A stretch of 64,000 nucleotides of DNA from Rhabdophis nuchalis (Eukaryota > Chordata > Lepidosauria > Squamata > Natricidae). How positions within the stretch are numbered: position 1 is the first letter of the stretch; each line of letters begins with the position of its first letter. The stretch spans positions 18,325,619 to 18,389,618 of the forward strand of contig CM077648.1 of assembly GCA_039707465.1 (NCBI GenBank), written 5' to 3'. Shown here piece after piece: positions 9,629-20,590 of the stretch. The notes beneath the pieces are model-generated. The model did not search any database. It saw only the letters and a program-made list of their open reading frames with translations, and was not told the DNA's origin. A program made the position numbers and the translations under genes.

Positions 9629-10009
9629 TCTAGGAAATCTTAGTCTCTTATGGATCTTGGGTGGTCTAAAAAAACCAAACAATCCCAAGATAAATGTTGA
9701 TGAATACTTGGATGCAAGTTTTCAAGGATATTTCAGTGTTGTCAGCTAGACTGGAGAGTTGAAAGGTATTTCTAAAAGAAGACAGTTGCAAAACACCTCT
9801 GTTGTACTGTCAAGGAAGTTACATGGACCCGGCCATGTAGCCTGAAAGAAATAAACTCAGGTCAAGGAAATCTTTACCTTTTGTTGTCGTTACTGAAAAC
9901 TTTCTAGCAGGATCTGAATAAAGTTTTAATGTGGAATGTTCCCAATATAGCACTTCACTGATAAGGTCCTTCCTTTATCTTCTTTCCTGTAAAATCTTTC
10001 TGTTTTGTT
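9629..10009. other. No gene recognised
   Basis: Single-copy-looking sequence between the MITE and the L2 3' tail. Confidence 0.35.
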
Positions 10010-12060
10010 TAATAATAATAATAATAATAATTTTAATTTATATCCCGCTCTCTCTCCCCAAGGGGACTCGAGGCGGGGCACAGGCAATTAAAAATACAAA
10101 TAAAACACAAGCAAATACAAAATACAGAGTAAAAATAGATTAAATAGATCCTGCGCTAAAACCCATAAACTAAACTAAAAATTACCCCTAAAAAACCCTA
10201 ACCTAAAAAGAGACTACCCAAGGCCGGCCAGACGAAAAAAGTGCGTCTTTAATTTTAAGCGGAAGGAGCGGAGGTCCGCGGTTGTCCTGATATCGGGGGG
10301 AAGGTCATTCCAGAGGGCTGGGCCCGCCACAGAGAAGGCCCTTCCCCTGGGCGTCGCCCGCTGACAAAGTCTAGTGGACGGCACCCGGAGAAGTCCCTCT
10401 CTGTGGGAGCGAATCGGCCGTGAGGATGTATGGGGCAGGATCCGATCCCGCAGGTAGCTAGGTCCCGAGCCATGGAGCGCTTTGAAGATGGTAATTAACA
10501 CCTTGAAGCGCACCCGGAAGACGACAGGTAGCCAGTGCAGCTCGCGCAACAGCGGTGTTACATGGGCAAACCTAGAGGTGCCCATAATTGCTCGCGCGGC
10601 TGTATTCTGGACCAACTGAAGCCTCCGGGTACACCTCAAGGGGAGCCCCATGTAGAGAGAGTTGCAATAATCCAGTCGGGATGTCACGAGAGCATGAGTG
10701 ACTGTGCGAAGGGCGTCCCGATCCAATAGGGGGCGCAACTGGCGTACCAGGCGAACCTGGTAAAACGCCCTCCTGGCCACGGCTGTCACTTGATCTTCCA
10801 TGGACAGCCGGGTATCCAGGAGGACACCCAAGTTGCGCGCCCCATCCACAGGGGCAAGATGTTCGCCCCCTATGGCCAGCGTTGGAGAGAGCTGGTTGAA
10901 TCGGGCAGCCGGAAACCACAGCCACTCGGTCTTGGTCGGGTTGAGCCTAAGTCCGTTACTTCCCATCCAGATCCGCATGGCTTCCAGGCACTGGCACATC
11001 ACCGCTACGGCATCGTTGGGGTGGTTTGGGGTAGATATGTACAGCTGGGTGTCATCAGCGTACAGGTGGTACTCTACCCCAAAACCACGGATGATCTCGC
11101 CCAGCGGCTTCATGTATGCGTTAAACAGGAGAGGCGAGAGGACCGACCCCTGAGGCACCCCGCATGTGAGGGGTCTCGGGGTCGACCTCTGCTCTCCTGC
11201 CCGCACAAATTGCGATCGGCCAGAGAGGTAGGAGGAGAACCACCGTAAAACGGTGCCTCCCACCCCCAACCCCCCCAGCCAATGCAATAGGATACCATGG
11301 TCGATGGTATCGAAAGCCGCCGAGAGGTCTAATAGGACCAGGATGGAGGAACATCCCCCATCTCTGGCCCTCCAGAGATCATCTACCAACGCGACCAATG
11401 CCGTCTCGGTGCTATGCCCGGGCCGAAAGCCGGACTGGCGCGGATCTAGATAGTCAACTTCCTCCAGGTGACGGGGAAACTGTTGTGCCACCACACTCTC
11501 AACAACCTTCGCCAAGAAGGGAAGGTTGGAGACTGGACGGTAGTTGTTCAAAAGAGCTGGGTCCAAAGAGGGCTTCTTGAGGAGGGGCCTCACCATGGCC
11601 TCTTTTAGGGAGGCAGGCAAGGAACCCTCACTCAAGGATGCGTTGACAACCTCTTGGAGCCAGCCTCGTGTCACCTCCCAGGATGCCAGTACAAGCCAGG
11701 AGGGGCACGGGTCCAATAAACATGTGGTGGCTCGCAGTCGCCCACGTAGCCTGTCCATATCCTCGGAAGTAACGGAGTCAAACTCCTCCCAAACAAGATC
11801 TCTCTCGTGGCATCCCGTTTGTTCATTTGCACTAATGAAATAGCTTCCATTAGCCTCAGGGTTCTCTATGATTTCTGTCCTTTGTAACATCTTTCCCCTG
11901 GTAAGAGCCTGAGACTTGGCTGTGCCAGTTGGTTTGGGACTGCGACAGGAGAGCATCACATTGGAGGTGATTGATGGACCAATAGCAAAACTCATTTTGT
12001 CACCTGCACATTCAGTTCCCACCCTTCCTGCCTCCCTATCTTTTCCATCTTTTAGCATAC
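10010..12060 (-). mobile_element. L2-type LINE, 5' truncated, RT open
   Basis: About 2.05 kb on the minus strand. The (ATT)n tail is at 10012-10030 and the family 3' motif (GCCCCGCCTCGAGTCCCC, minus strand) lies just inside it. ORF2 reaches from 10214 to the truncation near 12058. The endonuclease half and 5' UTR are absent. The 5' end abuts a tetranucleotide array. Its 3' 430 bp are nearly identical to the copy at 33122-33546, which indicates recent activity of this subfamily. Confidence 0.9.
10214..12058 (-). CDS. L2-type ORF2 fragment: reverse transcriptase, 614 codons, no stop
   Basis: The product is the RT and C-terminal part of a non-LTR retrotransposon ORF2, which copies element RNA into a nicked chromosomal target. 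RT landmarks: CLLDPCPSW near residue 113, NNYRPVSNLP at 171-180, motif A LLDLSAAFDTIDH at 242-254, motif B GVPQGSVLSP at 300-309, catalytic YADD at 333-336. The C-terminal third holds SRLDYCNSLY, ELHWLPV and WNDLPPDIR and ends LAGLG. The start Met is only the first in-frame ATG. The L2 family normally carries an N-terminal APE-type endonuclease of about 230 residues, which is missing. The first 100 residues look loosely conserved. A dead-end copy for its own movement, although the RT part looks intact. Confidence 0.85.
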   Translation of the reverse strand: MLKDGKDREAGRVGTECAGDKMSFAIGPSITSNVMLSCRSPKPTGTAKSQALTRGKMLQRTEIIENPEANGSYFISANEQTGCHERDLVWEEFDSVTSEDMDRLRGRLRATTCLLDPCPSWLVLASWEVTRGWLQEVVNASLSEGSLPASLKEAMVRPLLKKPSLDPALLNNYRPVSNLPFLAKVVESVVAQQFPRHLEEVDYLDPRQSGFRPGHSTETALVALVDDLWRARDGGCSSILVLLDLSAAFDTIDHGILLHWLGGLGVGGTVLRWFSSYLSGRSQFVRAGEQRSTPRPLTCGVPQGSVLSPLLFNAYMKPLGEIIRGFGVEYHLYADDTQLYISTPNHPNDAVAVMCQCLEAMRIWMGSNGLRLNPTKTEWLWFPAARFNQLSPTLAIGGEHLAPVDGARNLGVLLDTRLSMEDQVTAVARRAFYQVRLVRQLRPLLDRDALRTVTHALVTSRLDYCNSLYMGLPLRCTRRLQLVQNTAARAIMGTSRFAHVTPLLRELHWLPVVFRVRFKVLITIFKALHGSGPSYLRDRILPHTSSRPIRSHREGLLRVPSTRLCQRATPRGRAFSVAGPALWNDLPPDIRTTADLRSFRLKLKTHFFRLAGLG

Positions 12061-12088
12061 TTTTTAAATATAATCCATATTTTATTAG

Positions 12089-12304
12089 ACAGTCAGTCAG
12101 TCAGTCAGTCAGCCTGTCTGTCTGTCTACTGTCTACCTACCTACCTGTCTACCTACCTGTCTACCTGTCTGCCCATCTATCTATCTGTCTGTCTGTCTGT
12201 CTGTCTACCTGTCTACCTGTCTACCTATCTACCTATCTACCTATCTACCTATCTACCTATCTACCTATCTACCTATCTACCTATCTACCTATCTACCTAT
12301 CTAC

Positions 12305-12371
<67 letters not shown>

Positions 12372-12562
12372 CCTACCTACCTACCTACCTACCTACCTAC
12401 CTACCTACCTACCCTACCTACCTACCTACCTACCTACCTACCTATCTATCTATCTGTCTACCTATCTACCTATCTACCTATCTACCTGTCTACCTACCAT
12501 ATCTATCTGTCTGTCTGTCTGTCTGTCTACCTATCTTTCTATACACATTCTCTCTCTCTCTC
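12089..12562. repeat. Composite tetranucleotide array, (CTAT)n, (CTAC)n and (CTGT)n
   Basis: About 450 bp of related 4 bp units in blocks: CAGT, CTGT, CTAC, alternating CTATCTAC, pure CTAT, pure CTAC, then mixed. It ends in short TC and CA runs. The complementary strand is the GATA type known as Bkm in snakes. The 259-codon frame that crosses it is an artefact. Confidence 0.95.
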
Positions 12563-12892
12563 ACACACACACATAGAGAGTTTTATAGCTTTTAACCTTG
12601 TAGGGCAACAGGAGTCTCCTTGTGGCAATAGGCTCAATTCAGGCATATTAACTGAACATGGAGTCATTTACAGAATAGACTTAATGCCTTTTTAAGATAC
12701 CTTTTGCCATATGTGTACACAACTAAATGTAGGAAATATGTATATTTTACTTAATTTTTTCATAATCCTACCCATACAAAATTATACATAGTAATGTTTT
12801 AACCTGTAAATGACTTTTCCTGTTTTAATCACAATGATAACGTGTGCCAACAACTTCTTTAAACTCAATGTAATGTAAATTGTTCTAAACTT
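12563..12892. other. No gene or repeat recognised
   Basis: AT-rich sequence between the tetranucleotide array and a LINE tail. Confidence 0.35.
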
Positions 12893-13140
12893 GACTGTAA
12901 GAAATTCAATTTCTGTAATGGAGTTGTCAAAGTCTGGAATGCCCTACCTGTTTCAGTTGTCTCCGCTACAAATTTCAGTCACAAATTCACTTCAGGGGAC
13001 CTTACTTCATACTTAAGTGGTTAGTAGAAGGGGCGTGCATAAGTGCACTAACGTGCCTATTATTCCCGCCATTGTATTTTTATTCTCTTATTCTTGTTCT
13101 CCTTTTTGTTGGACAAATTCCAATAAATAAATAAATAAAA
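12893..13140 (+). mobile_element. Non-LTR retrotransposon 3' end, unclassified
   Basis: One frame reads FCNGVVKVWNALPVSVVSA, a LINE-type C-terminal motif (VWNxLP). It then passes through GGGGCGTGCATAAGTGCAC to GGACAAATTCCAATAAATAAATAAAT, cut here by description: a GGACAAATTCC motif followed by AATA units as tail. It belongs to neither the L2 nor the CR1 copies here. Confidence 0.5.
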
Positions 13141-13375
13141 TATGAAGTTCCTCTTACTTTAGTGCACATCTTTAACGTGGCGATGGGCTGGCTGCTAAAG
13201 CAAGGTCATGGTACACACACTTGAAAGTAAATCAGGAAGACCGTAATTCTAGGGGTCTGTCTGACAAGAACAAAGAATGCTCCTCAACAGAAAATATGCA
13301 TGTGCACAGCTTGTAGCAATTATGGGTAGTTAGACAACTTGCAGACCTCAGTTAAAAGTTAGGGATGGCCTACAG

Positions 13376-13524
13376 CAGGGGTCTCCAACCTTTGCAACTT
13401 TAAGTCTGAAGGACTTCACCTCCCAGAATTCTCCAGCCAGCTTTGCTGGAGAAGCTTTGCTGGCTGGAGAATTCTGGGAGCTGAAGTCCTTCAGACTTAA
13501 AGTTGCAAAGGTTGGAGACCCCTG
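13376..13524. mobile_element. Foldback hAT MITE, 149 bp palindrome
   Basis: The left arm CAGGGGTCTCCAACCTTTGC is the exact inverse of the right end, and the arms pair almost throughout around a TTTGCTGGAGAAGC centre. Flanks GCCTACAG (13368-13375) and GCCTACAC (13525-13532) match 7 of 8. Nearly identical in arms to 35683-35817. Confidence 0.9.
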
Positions 13525-13532
13525 GCCTACAC

Positions 13533-14675
13533 TGTATTACATAACTCCTGGGACATTCATTAGCCAAAGCTTAGGAATAGGGACCAATAGAACAAATTGT
13601 AGAATTATTACTAAAAGGTTTATTAGATGATATTTCTTGTTGTCTCACCTTGTCCTGCCTTCTCCCTTAGTGAAAATGTACAAAGCTTACTTAATCCTTT
13701 GTTCTTGGTCCTTGGTGTTTTGACCAGGAACCCTTTTCCTTGGAATAATCCAATAAAAAGCAATCGGAAAACTTGCACCTCGTGTCTGACGTCCATAATT
13801 GCCTTTGACACCAGGCTCAGATGCAAATTGGGGACAACAATGCAGTCACTGGGACAAATACAGCCTGCTCAAGTGTTTGTGGAATCAACTCTTGCTACTT
13901 TTTCCCTAGAATGTAAAAAATGTCTGCAACCTTTAATTTACAAGTAGCAAAATCAAAGACAATGTCATTGGCAAGGCTATATCCAGAGCACAGCTCAAAA
14001 TGAAGGCAAACTGGGTCACCATTCACAATATACTATATGTCACTTCCCTGAAGGAATGGCTTTGGCTTCTTTGACCAGTGCAGGAACTGCTGCTTATCTT
14101 TTCATTTTTTTTTGCCATGACTGCAGAAAACCCGAGCATGTCAAGGTCAGTTGTGTGAATAAATTCACCAAGATGCAGTGGCAGTTGGTTTCATCTTTGG
14201 GAAAGGTAAGCGTCAGGAATTGCGTGCAATGATTAAACCCTTTGTCTTTTCTGCACGGACCCGTTCGAAAAGCATGATGCTCAAAGCATTAAAGCTTTAC
14301 AGTTATAGAAGTGAAATTAGCCCTTCGTTCTTTGTGTTCAATGGATGCACACAGATAATGGACAAAACTAGAGGTACGACTGTTGCAACTCTTCTTATTA
14401 GAATTAAATATTAAATATTCTGTTCTATAAGAACTTGTTGCAGAGTAAGGAAATGGAGTTAAGACGATAAGGTCAAAGGTTTAGCATGAGGATTTTCAAA
14501 ACAAGAATACTTCCCCTCCCCATTGTGATTAATCCTGTAAAGTCTCCAAAGTGTTTGTTGTAATAGTCCCAATGAGCAAACATTAAAAAGTTTTACCTAA
14601 ATGCACCTGAACACCAGAATGAAAAGAAAAATGGCCTTCCAAAGATTGGTATGCAGAATTTTTGCATAGAAGACT
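13533..14675. other. Repeat-free block, possible conserved noncoding DNA
   Basis: No repeat family is visible over about 1.1 kb. The part 14160-14410 keeps balanced base composition and several short frames (78 codons at 14178-14414) without a domain. Neither exon structure nor codon bias is evident. Comparison with other squamates would show whether it is constrained. Confidence 0.35.
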
Positions 14676-14860
14676 GACAATCTTCTATGGAGATTGTCAG
14701 TCATCCAGATTATAGTTGTCCTAAAGGTGCTTTTTCAAGAGGCAACTAGACTTTCTGGTGATGGTTTTTTAAAAAAAAGACATTTCGCTTCTACTCCAAG
14801 AAGCTTCTTCAGCTCTGACTGGATGGTGGAGAATGGAAGATGAGTTTTCTATTCTTTTTT
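14676..14860 (+). repeat. Dispersed repeat with AAGAAGCTTCTTC motif
   Basis: Order of motifs: GTCAGTCATCCAGATTATAG, AAAGGTGCTTTTTCAAGAGG, CATTTCGCTTCTACTCC, AAGAAGCTTCTTCAGCTCTG and ACTGGATGGTGGAGAATGG. The same order is seen at 46590, 57595 and, with both inverted arms, at 42457. Class not assigned. Confidence 0.65.
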
Positions 14861-15137
14861 GTTTATATGGCCTATTTCTATCTATTTTTCTTTTTATAAT
14901 TTTAGTGACCATTCCTTGTGCCCATCCTACTCTAAATTTTTCCCACTTGTCCTTCTGACAGGAATGGTTTGCAACTGTTGTCCTCAACATTTCCACTCCT
15001 AAGATTTATCATTGTTCCTTTTCTTTATCATGCACTTCTACATTATAAATAGGGCCAGCCGTACAGTTGGGACCAGTTCTTTCCTGTCCATAGTCAAATA
15101 TTATATAATTGCACATTGTTATGATGCTTTTATACAG

Positions 15138-15311
15138 TAAGAATAGAATAGAATAGAATAGAATAGAATAGCAGAGTTGGAAGGAACCTTAGAGGTCTTC
15201 TAGTCCAACTCCCTGCTTAGGCAGGAAACCCTACACCACTTCAGACAAATGGTTATCCAATCTCTTCTAAAAACCTCCAGTGTTGGAGCATTCACACCTT
15301 CTGGAGGCAAG
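15138..15311 (-). mobile_element. CR1 LINE 3' end with (AATAG)n tail
   Basis: The minus strand carries CR1 ORF2 C-terminal sequence and the UTR motif GAGTTGGACTAGAAGACC, with four to five AATAG units as tail at 15143-15170. CR1 tails seeding AATAG microsatellites is described for snakes. Confidence 0.8.
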
Positions 15312-15427
15312 TATCAATGAAGTAAGCTATGGATGAATTATGAATCAGAATCATTGGGATTTTGGACAGGCCATTCTTCTATCATATTTATTCATCCATG
15401 GTGCAGAAATAATAGTAATGACAACAT

Positions 15428-15625
15428 AACATGTACTATTCAGGAAGCTGTGATTTTGATCCTAGGTAGAGGCAGATATTTCTCTCTCTGGGCACAATGT
15501 GAAAATATCTGGTATGAACTCTCATTGGTGACAGGAAGGGCATCCAACTGGTAAACACTTTGCTACCTCCAATCAGTTGTTCCACCACTCATGGGGTCGT
15601 TAAATGAAAATGAAGTTGATTGTTG
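15428..15625 (+). mobile_element. SINE fragment, tRNA-derived, other family
   Basis: Contains GCTGTGATTTTGATCCTAGG (degraded B box), GTAGAGGCAGATATTTCTCT, CTGGGCACAATG, AAGGGCATCCAACTGGTAAA and ATGGGGTCGTTAAATGAAAA. The inverse arrangement is at 35940-36135. Confidence 0.55.
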
Positions 15626-16635
15626 TAAAGACAAATGTATAGTATTGTTATGGCAGTGGTGGTGATATACTCACCTAACATTTAAAGTACTTTTTATTTT
15701 GCTTTATGGGAAGCCGAATGTGGATATGCCACAGAATTTAAAAGATGGAAGTGAAAGCAGGTGGTTGTTCCCTTAGGCTTGCTTGATTGTATTCTGCCAA
15801 GATTAATTATTTTAGCATAGAGAGAGATCATCTAATGAGGGCAAAAGGTGAGGGTCCATTGGACTTTTTTGCTTTCATCTTTCTGTCCACTGGAGGTTTG
15901 CAACCTGTTCATTTTCCATCAACTGCTGCCTTCCAAGATTTGGATCATTTTTTCCCTTACCTGAAGCAAAGTGATTACCGAACTGTTCCTCTTTTTGGAC
16001 TTACAGAGTCATGATTTGGAACACTTTTATTTTTATGTCTAATAATTATGTCATGCTTGAGGTGACCCAATGAATTAATCAAATAAGAAAGAAACAAAGG
16101 GGGGGTTTTCCCTAGTGGTATGATCTTTTTTTTTTTCTTTTGGAAATTGTGGTTATTGAGAAAGGTATTGCACATTTTCAGAACGATATATGGAAACTGA
16201 TGTACACTTAACAAGCTGGCCTGTTATGATATGTGAATTTCCGTAGTTGACCCTTGATCAAGCAAGCTTATTTTAGACTAATAATACAGTAGTTCTCTGT
16301 GGTTTTTGAGCTGGAATTTAATAATTGTCCCTTGTTTGTAAATTAATTAAACACACTTAGATAAATCAGGACTGTTTAACTTCAAATACCACAGCAATCA
16401 GTGAAATCTTCACACTTTATATATATAACGTGTTAAATCATCAGAATTTTCAGCATTTTATTTAATTTGCACTAATCAATGTGAAGTGCTCCAGGTCTTA
16501 TTTTCTCATGTTATGTTGCAATCACTATGTTTTAATATAGTAGGTAGATAGAGGTGACGTGTATTTAATTACAGTATGTTTTGTTCCCTGAAAAATTTAA
16601 ATAATACCAGCGTATGTTAGCTAATTCTTCTCATT
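15626..16635. other. No gene or repeat recognised
   Basis: About 1 kb without a family I know. Short frames of 75-79 codons lack domains. Confidence 0.35.
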
Positions 16636-16643
16636 GTGTATGC

Positions 16644-17056
16644 CAGTGATGGCTAAACTTTGCGGCACTGAGTGCTGAAACTGGAGCATGCGTACTGGAG
16701 TGCCGGAACCCGGAAAAGAGTAGCAGGCCGGTGCGCTTGCGCACAGCGGTCAGCTGCTCTTTCAGATTTTGGCATGTGCATGTGTGCCAGCCAGCTGATC
16801 TGGCACTCGTGCCCACCGGGCAGCTGCTGTCTTCCAGGTTCAGTGGGTTCACGTGAAGACCAACTGACCAGCACGCATGGGTGTGCACCGGAATCCAGAA
16901 AAGCAGCGGCCCACCGCGCACATGCATGCCAGACCACCTGGCCAGTGCACATGCATGTAACAGAACCTGGAAGAGCACCTGGCGATGACGCATGTGCCCA
17001 CAGAGAAGGCTTTGCGTGCCACCTCTGGCACGCATGCCATAGGTTCGCCATCACGG
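16644..17056 (+). mobile_element. hAT-type MITE, GATGGC...GCCATC family
   Basis: Starts CAGTGATGGCTAAACTTTGC and ends CATAGGTTCGCCATCACGG. Flanks GTGTATGC (16636-16643) and GTTTATGC (17057-17064) match 7 of 8. GC-rich interior with many GCATGCG steps. The 134-142 codon frames on both strands are shadows of this composition. Confidence 0.85.
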
Positions 17057-17064
17057 GTTTATGC

Positions 17065-17387
17065 ACTAAAAACACATTTTGGATTTCTAATATTTTTTGA
17101 CCGTTAATCTTTCCCGCAGTTTCAATTTATGTTTGAGCACAGAACAATAACAGTAACAAACAAAATTGTATGTTGCCTTGTGCCATCCATAGCTGAACTG
17201 CATGTTAAAATCAGGCAGGCTATGATGAAGGGATCATTATGTGTTTCAAATGTAAAGCAGGTGGCTATGTATCAATTGTTTTACATTTTATAAAGATCAG
17301 ATGTTTAATTTGACACCAACATTTAAAGAATACTTAGCAGTTAGGCATAATAGCCATAATAACCTCTGCTTGTATATTTGTCTACTG
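17065..17387. other. No gene recognised
   Basis: Spacer between two hAT MITEs with no identifiable content. Confidence 0.35.
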
Positions 17388-17395
17388 ATTTTGAG

Positions 17396-17604
17396 CAGAG
17401 TTGGTATTCAACCGGTTTGGAGTGGTTCACCCGAACTGGTAGCGGAAATCGTGGGAGGGCCCGACTGCCGCCCCAGGTCTATGCCATCCTATTTAGGCAT
17501 GTTTTCAAGCCAAAGCTCATGCATGGAAGGCCGAGTGCACGCGTGGATGGGGTGCATGCTCACATTTGAGAACCGGTAGGAAAAGTAAGTAAATACCACC
17601 CCTG
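17396..17604 (+). mobile_element. hAT-type MITE, ACCGG family, perfect 8 bp target duplication
   Basis: Starts CAGAGTTGGTATTCAACCGG and ends AAATACCACCCCTG. A perfect ATTTTGAG duplication lies at 17388-17395 and 17605-17612. About 209 bp, noncoding, close in layout to the copy at 983. Confidence 0.9.
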
Positions 17605-17820
17605 ATTTTGAGACTCTGGTAGAGAATATCTAGTCTATTGCAAATTTTGGGACATATTTCTTTGGATTCTTCCTGTTGTAACTCAAAAATGGCAGCCATT
17701 AGAGACAACAGTTTACGTCAATGCTTGGCATAAAAATGCCTGTAAAAAACTTCTCTCAGCTCCTCAGACCGAAAAAGTGTTAAATATGTGGGTTTATTGC
17801 TCAGAATTAGGAAGTCATAT

Positions 17821-18178
17821 ATATTTATTTATTAGATTTCTATCCTGCCCTATCTCTCCAAAATGGGACTCAGGGCGGCGCACAGGAATTAAAAATCTAA
17901 AAATACAACAATACAAAATTCTACAAAAGTTAAAATTAAAATTAAATAATTTAGCCCGTGCTAAAAGAACAATTTAATTTAAAACCCAACTCTAAAAATA
18001 GCATAGCTATAGCATATGGAAGAAATATGTTTTCAGTGTCTGGCGGAAGAGGTGAAGGTCGGTGATAGTACGAAGGTCTGGGGGGAGGTCATTCCAGAGG
18101 ACGGGGCCTGCCACAGAGAAGGCTCTTGCCCTGGGCATCACCAGCCGGCATTGTCCGGCTGGCGACAAAGGTACTTGG
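17821..18178 (-). mobile_element. L2-type LINE 3' fragment
   Basis: Plus strand TTATTTATTAGATTTCTATCC, then GGGACTCAGGGCGGCGCACA is the inverse of the L2 3' motif. Further in, GGTCATTCCAGAGGACGGG and CCACAGAGAAGGCTCTTGCC are the inverse of the AFSVAGP...LWNDLP coding region. An older, diverged subfamily. Confidence 0.75.
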
Positions 18179-18192
18179 CATAGAAAACATGA

Positions 18193-18194
<2 letters not shown>

Positions 18195-18278
<84 letters not shown>
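18195..18278. repeat. (TC)n dinucleotide repeat
   Basis: About 42 TC units next to the 5' truncation end of the L2 fragment. Confidence 0.95.
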
Positions 18279-18282
<4 letters not shown>

Positions 18283-18412
18283 CCTCCCCCCACCCTTTCT
18301 CTCTTTTCCCTATCAAACAAACATCAATTCCTACTGTATCTGCAGAGTCCAGAAGTCTTTAAGGTGATATGTTCCTACTAAGTAATATGGGTATAGACTT
18401 CATGCCTGTTGG

Positions 18413-18477
18413 CTATTACATACCAAACTACTACCAGTTTGGCTGAACCGATCCGAACCAATAGGAACCCAACACTG
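18413..18477 (-). mobile_element. hAT MITE end, ACCGG family, fragment
   Basis: Minus strand starts CAGTGTTGGGTTCCTATTGG and continues TTCGGATCGGTTCAGCC, the left end of the ACCGG family. The rest is missing. Confidence 0.55.
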
Positions 18478-18499
18478 GGAGAACTACAATGGAGATAGA

Positions 18500-19985
18500 A
18501 CACAAGAAGAGAGTGATGCCCTCACATGGTCTGCCTTATATAGACAGCTTCTTAAAGTGACAACCCTGCTGACTCATTATCATTGTATTATCTCAGTTTA
18601 CGACCTTACAGCAGCTGGTCAGCTATTAAATCATCATTATATTAACACCTTCTTAACCCATAAGATACAAGATATTTCAAAGGAGTCTAGATTCTAGGCA
18701 TGATGGCATGTCTATAAATGTGGTGGTGGGGAGATATAGCACAATCTGGCTTGCAAGTTCAGTGTGAGTCCCACTGGTAGACCAAAGCAGGAAATCAACT
18801 TCACAAAAAGACAAAACGTATGTTTATTGAGATTGGCTATAATGACAGAATCTTGCAAGTCTGACTGTGGATAGCAACATACGTGGGGAGTGAGTTAGAA
18901 GTGTTATCACAGTGTTACATTAATACTCTAAACTGTCTAAAGTCCTGTGAATTGAGCTGTCTAGAAATCATTATAATAATTTTTTAAAAGTCAGTTCCAA
19001 AGTTGAAATCCTGAAACTTTTCTTCTTTTGGCTGGACTTGAGTTAATCTCAAAGCTGTCTCTTTTTAAAAAAAATAAGCATGAGGTGTTTCTATTGCCTT
19101 CCTCATCATTTTCACTTAAGGCTGATTTCTGCATTTATATCATCTTTAGGCTCAAATCCAACATTCAACATTTTCTCTTCTTTTGTTTAGTTTGATGTCA
19201 CAATGACCTGGCATTCCCACTGTCTCTTGTTTGTGCCAGTTGCCATATTTATCTGGAAATATCTGGTTCCCAACAGATCCTGAGCTCTGCCTCCTTAGAA
19301 GTAAGTGGAGGCAATTATCCAGAAATCCTCAAATTGTGCATCAGAGATGGGGCATTCAAACATTTTACAACAAATGAAATAATGTATTTTATTAGGTTTA
19401 TTGATTTGTAGATCTTCCTTGGCCAGTTTGCAATGTTTTTCCGATCCTTGCCCAAAGATTGGTGGAGGGAAAGAACTTTGAAAATGAAGATTGCCTAGCA
19501 ACAAATGAATTAGAATCACTCATATTTTTCACTCAAGCAGGGCTATTTTGCGCCCATTAAGTGAAAACCGTGAAAAGTTCTCATGCACTTGTTTTTTCCT
19601 ATTTTCTTTAAGCGCTGCTCTAAGAAAATTGAAAGATTAATATCCCATTAAAATCACCTCTGTTTGAAGGACAGGAGAGGCCCGTATGTTTCTATAGTTT
19701 TCTCGTGTCGTATCTGTGGGAAAAGCTGAGTTTGTGCGGACCAGGCGTTTTTGAACTTCAACCAACTAGAGATCAAATGAAGGATGGAAGAATAGTAAAA
19801 GAATAAGATGAAGGTATATTTGAACTGTAGAATCACAGATTAGCACAAAGCGGTGAAGACAGCCCAGAAATAAAACATCTTATTGCATTGGGTCGCAGAG
19901 CAATGAGGAACATGGGCCGAATATGGAAATGGAAGGTTATCAGCCTGGCAACCAAATAGGGTTGCTGTATTGTGTTCCCCATAAC
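18500..19985. other. No gene recognised; possible old retroelement in part
   Basis: An inverse AATAAA (TGTTTATTGAG near 18830) beside purine- and pyrimidine-rich stretches suggests an old LTR or retroposon somewhere in 18740-19300, but neither ends nor target duplication can be read. The remainder looks single copy. Confidence 0.3.
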
Positions 19986-19993
19986 TACCTATA

Positions 19994-20222
19994 CAATGGT
20001 GGGTATCACATTTTGTTATCACCGGGTTTTCCCGCCTGTGCCTGCTTGCTTCCATGTGTGCACCTAGTCTTCCGAGTGTGCACTTTGCTTGCGTGTGTGC
20101 CGTTTGCGCATGCTCCCAGCCTCAAAAACATTCCTATATAGGACAGCATAGAGTCTGGGGCAGATGGGCAGGTCCATCCGCGATTTCTGCTACCGGTTCA
20201 GGCGGTAGCAGAATCGGCTATA
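19994..20222 (-). mobile_element. hAT-type MITE, ACCGG family, degraded
   Basis: Minus strand: an ACCGGTAGCAGAAATCGCGG motif, an interior with the usual TGCGCA and GTGCACA steps, and an end ATACCCACCATTG. No clear target duplication. Confidence 0.5.
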
Positions 20223-20369
20223 GTTGTGAAAGTTAGACCTTAAGAAAGCAAGACAGGAAGAAATTCTGAGCTGTAATGTTGGAAAAGGCTCCTGTGTATT
20301 CCTTGGACAACAAAGCTGACTAGCAAGCAAGTGCTGGAGCACATAATACCAGGCATGGAAGGCAAAATC

Positions 20370-20590
20370 ACATAATTGTGTCTCACTTATTTTGGCTGTG
20401 CCTTGCGGGTAAATTCACTGGAGAAAGCTATTATGTTTGGAAGAGGTAGCGGTAAAATGAAACCAGGCTGCCAAAGCACAGTGTCTGGACACTGTGACAC
20501 CAGCCAAAGCATAGAAAAAGATCAGAAGGTGTGGAGAAACTTGGCCCATAGAATCACCAAGAGTCAGACGCACAAATTGAATTGATAATA
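20370..20590 (+). mobile_element. Bov-B/RTE-like LINE relic, ORF end
   Basis: The frame at 20376-20585 includes MFGRGSGKMKPGCQS, then SQSIEKDQKVWRNLAHR and ITKSQTHKLN, which fits the C-terminus of the Bov-B/RTE ORF (GR..G..R.....D.W......SR). A minus-strand copy at 26433-26755 has the same ending. Confidence 0.55.

Noticed and set aside
11916..12695. 259-codon plus-strand frame
   Set aside because: It reads through the tetranucleotide array, giving YLSTYLPI-type repeats, and lies antisense to the L2 frame at its start.
16631..17100. 134-142 codon frames on both strands
   Set aside because: All fall within the hAT MITE 16644-17056; cysteine- and histidine-rich text comes from GCATGC/TGTGCA steps.
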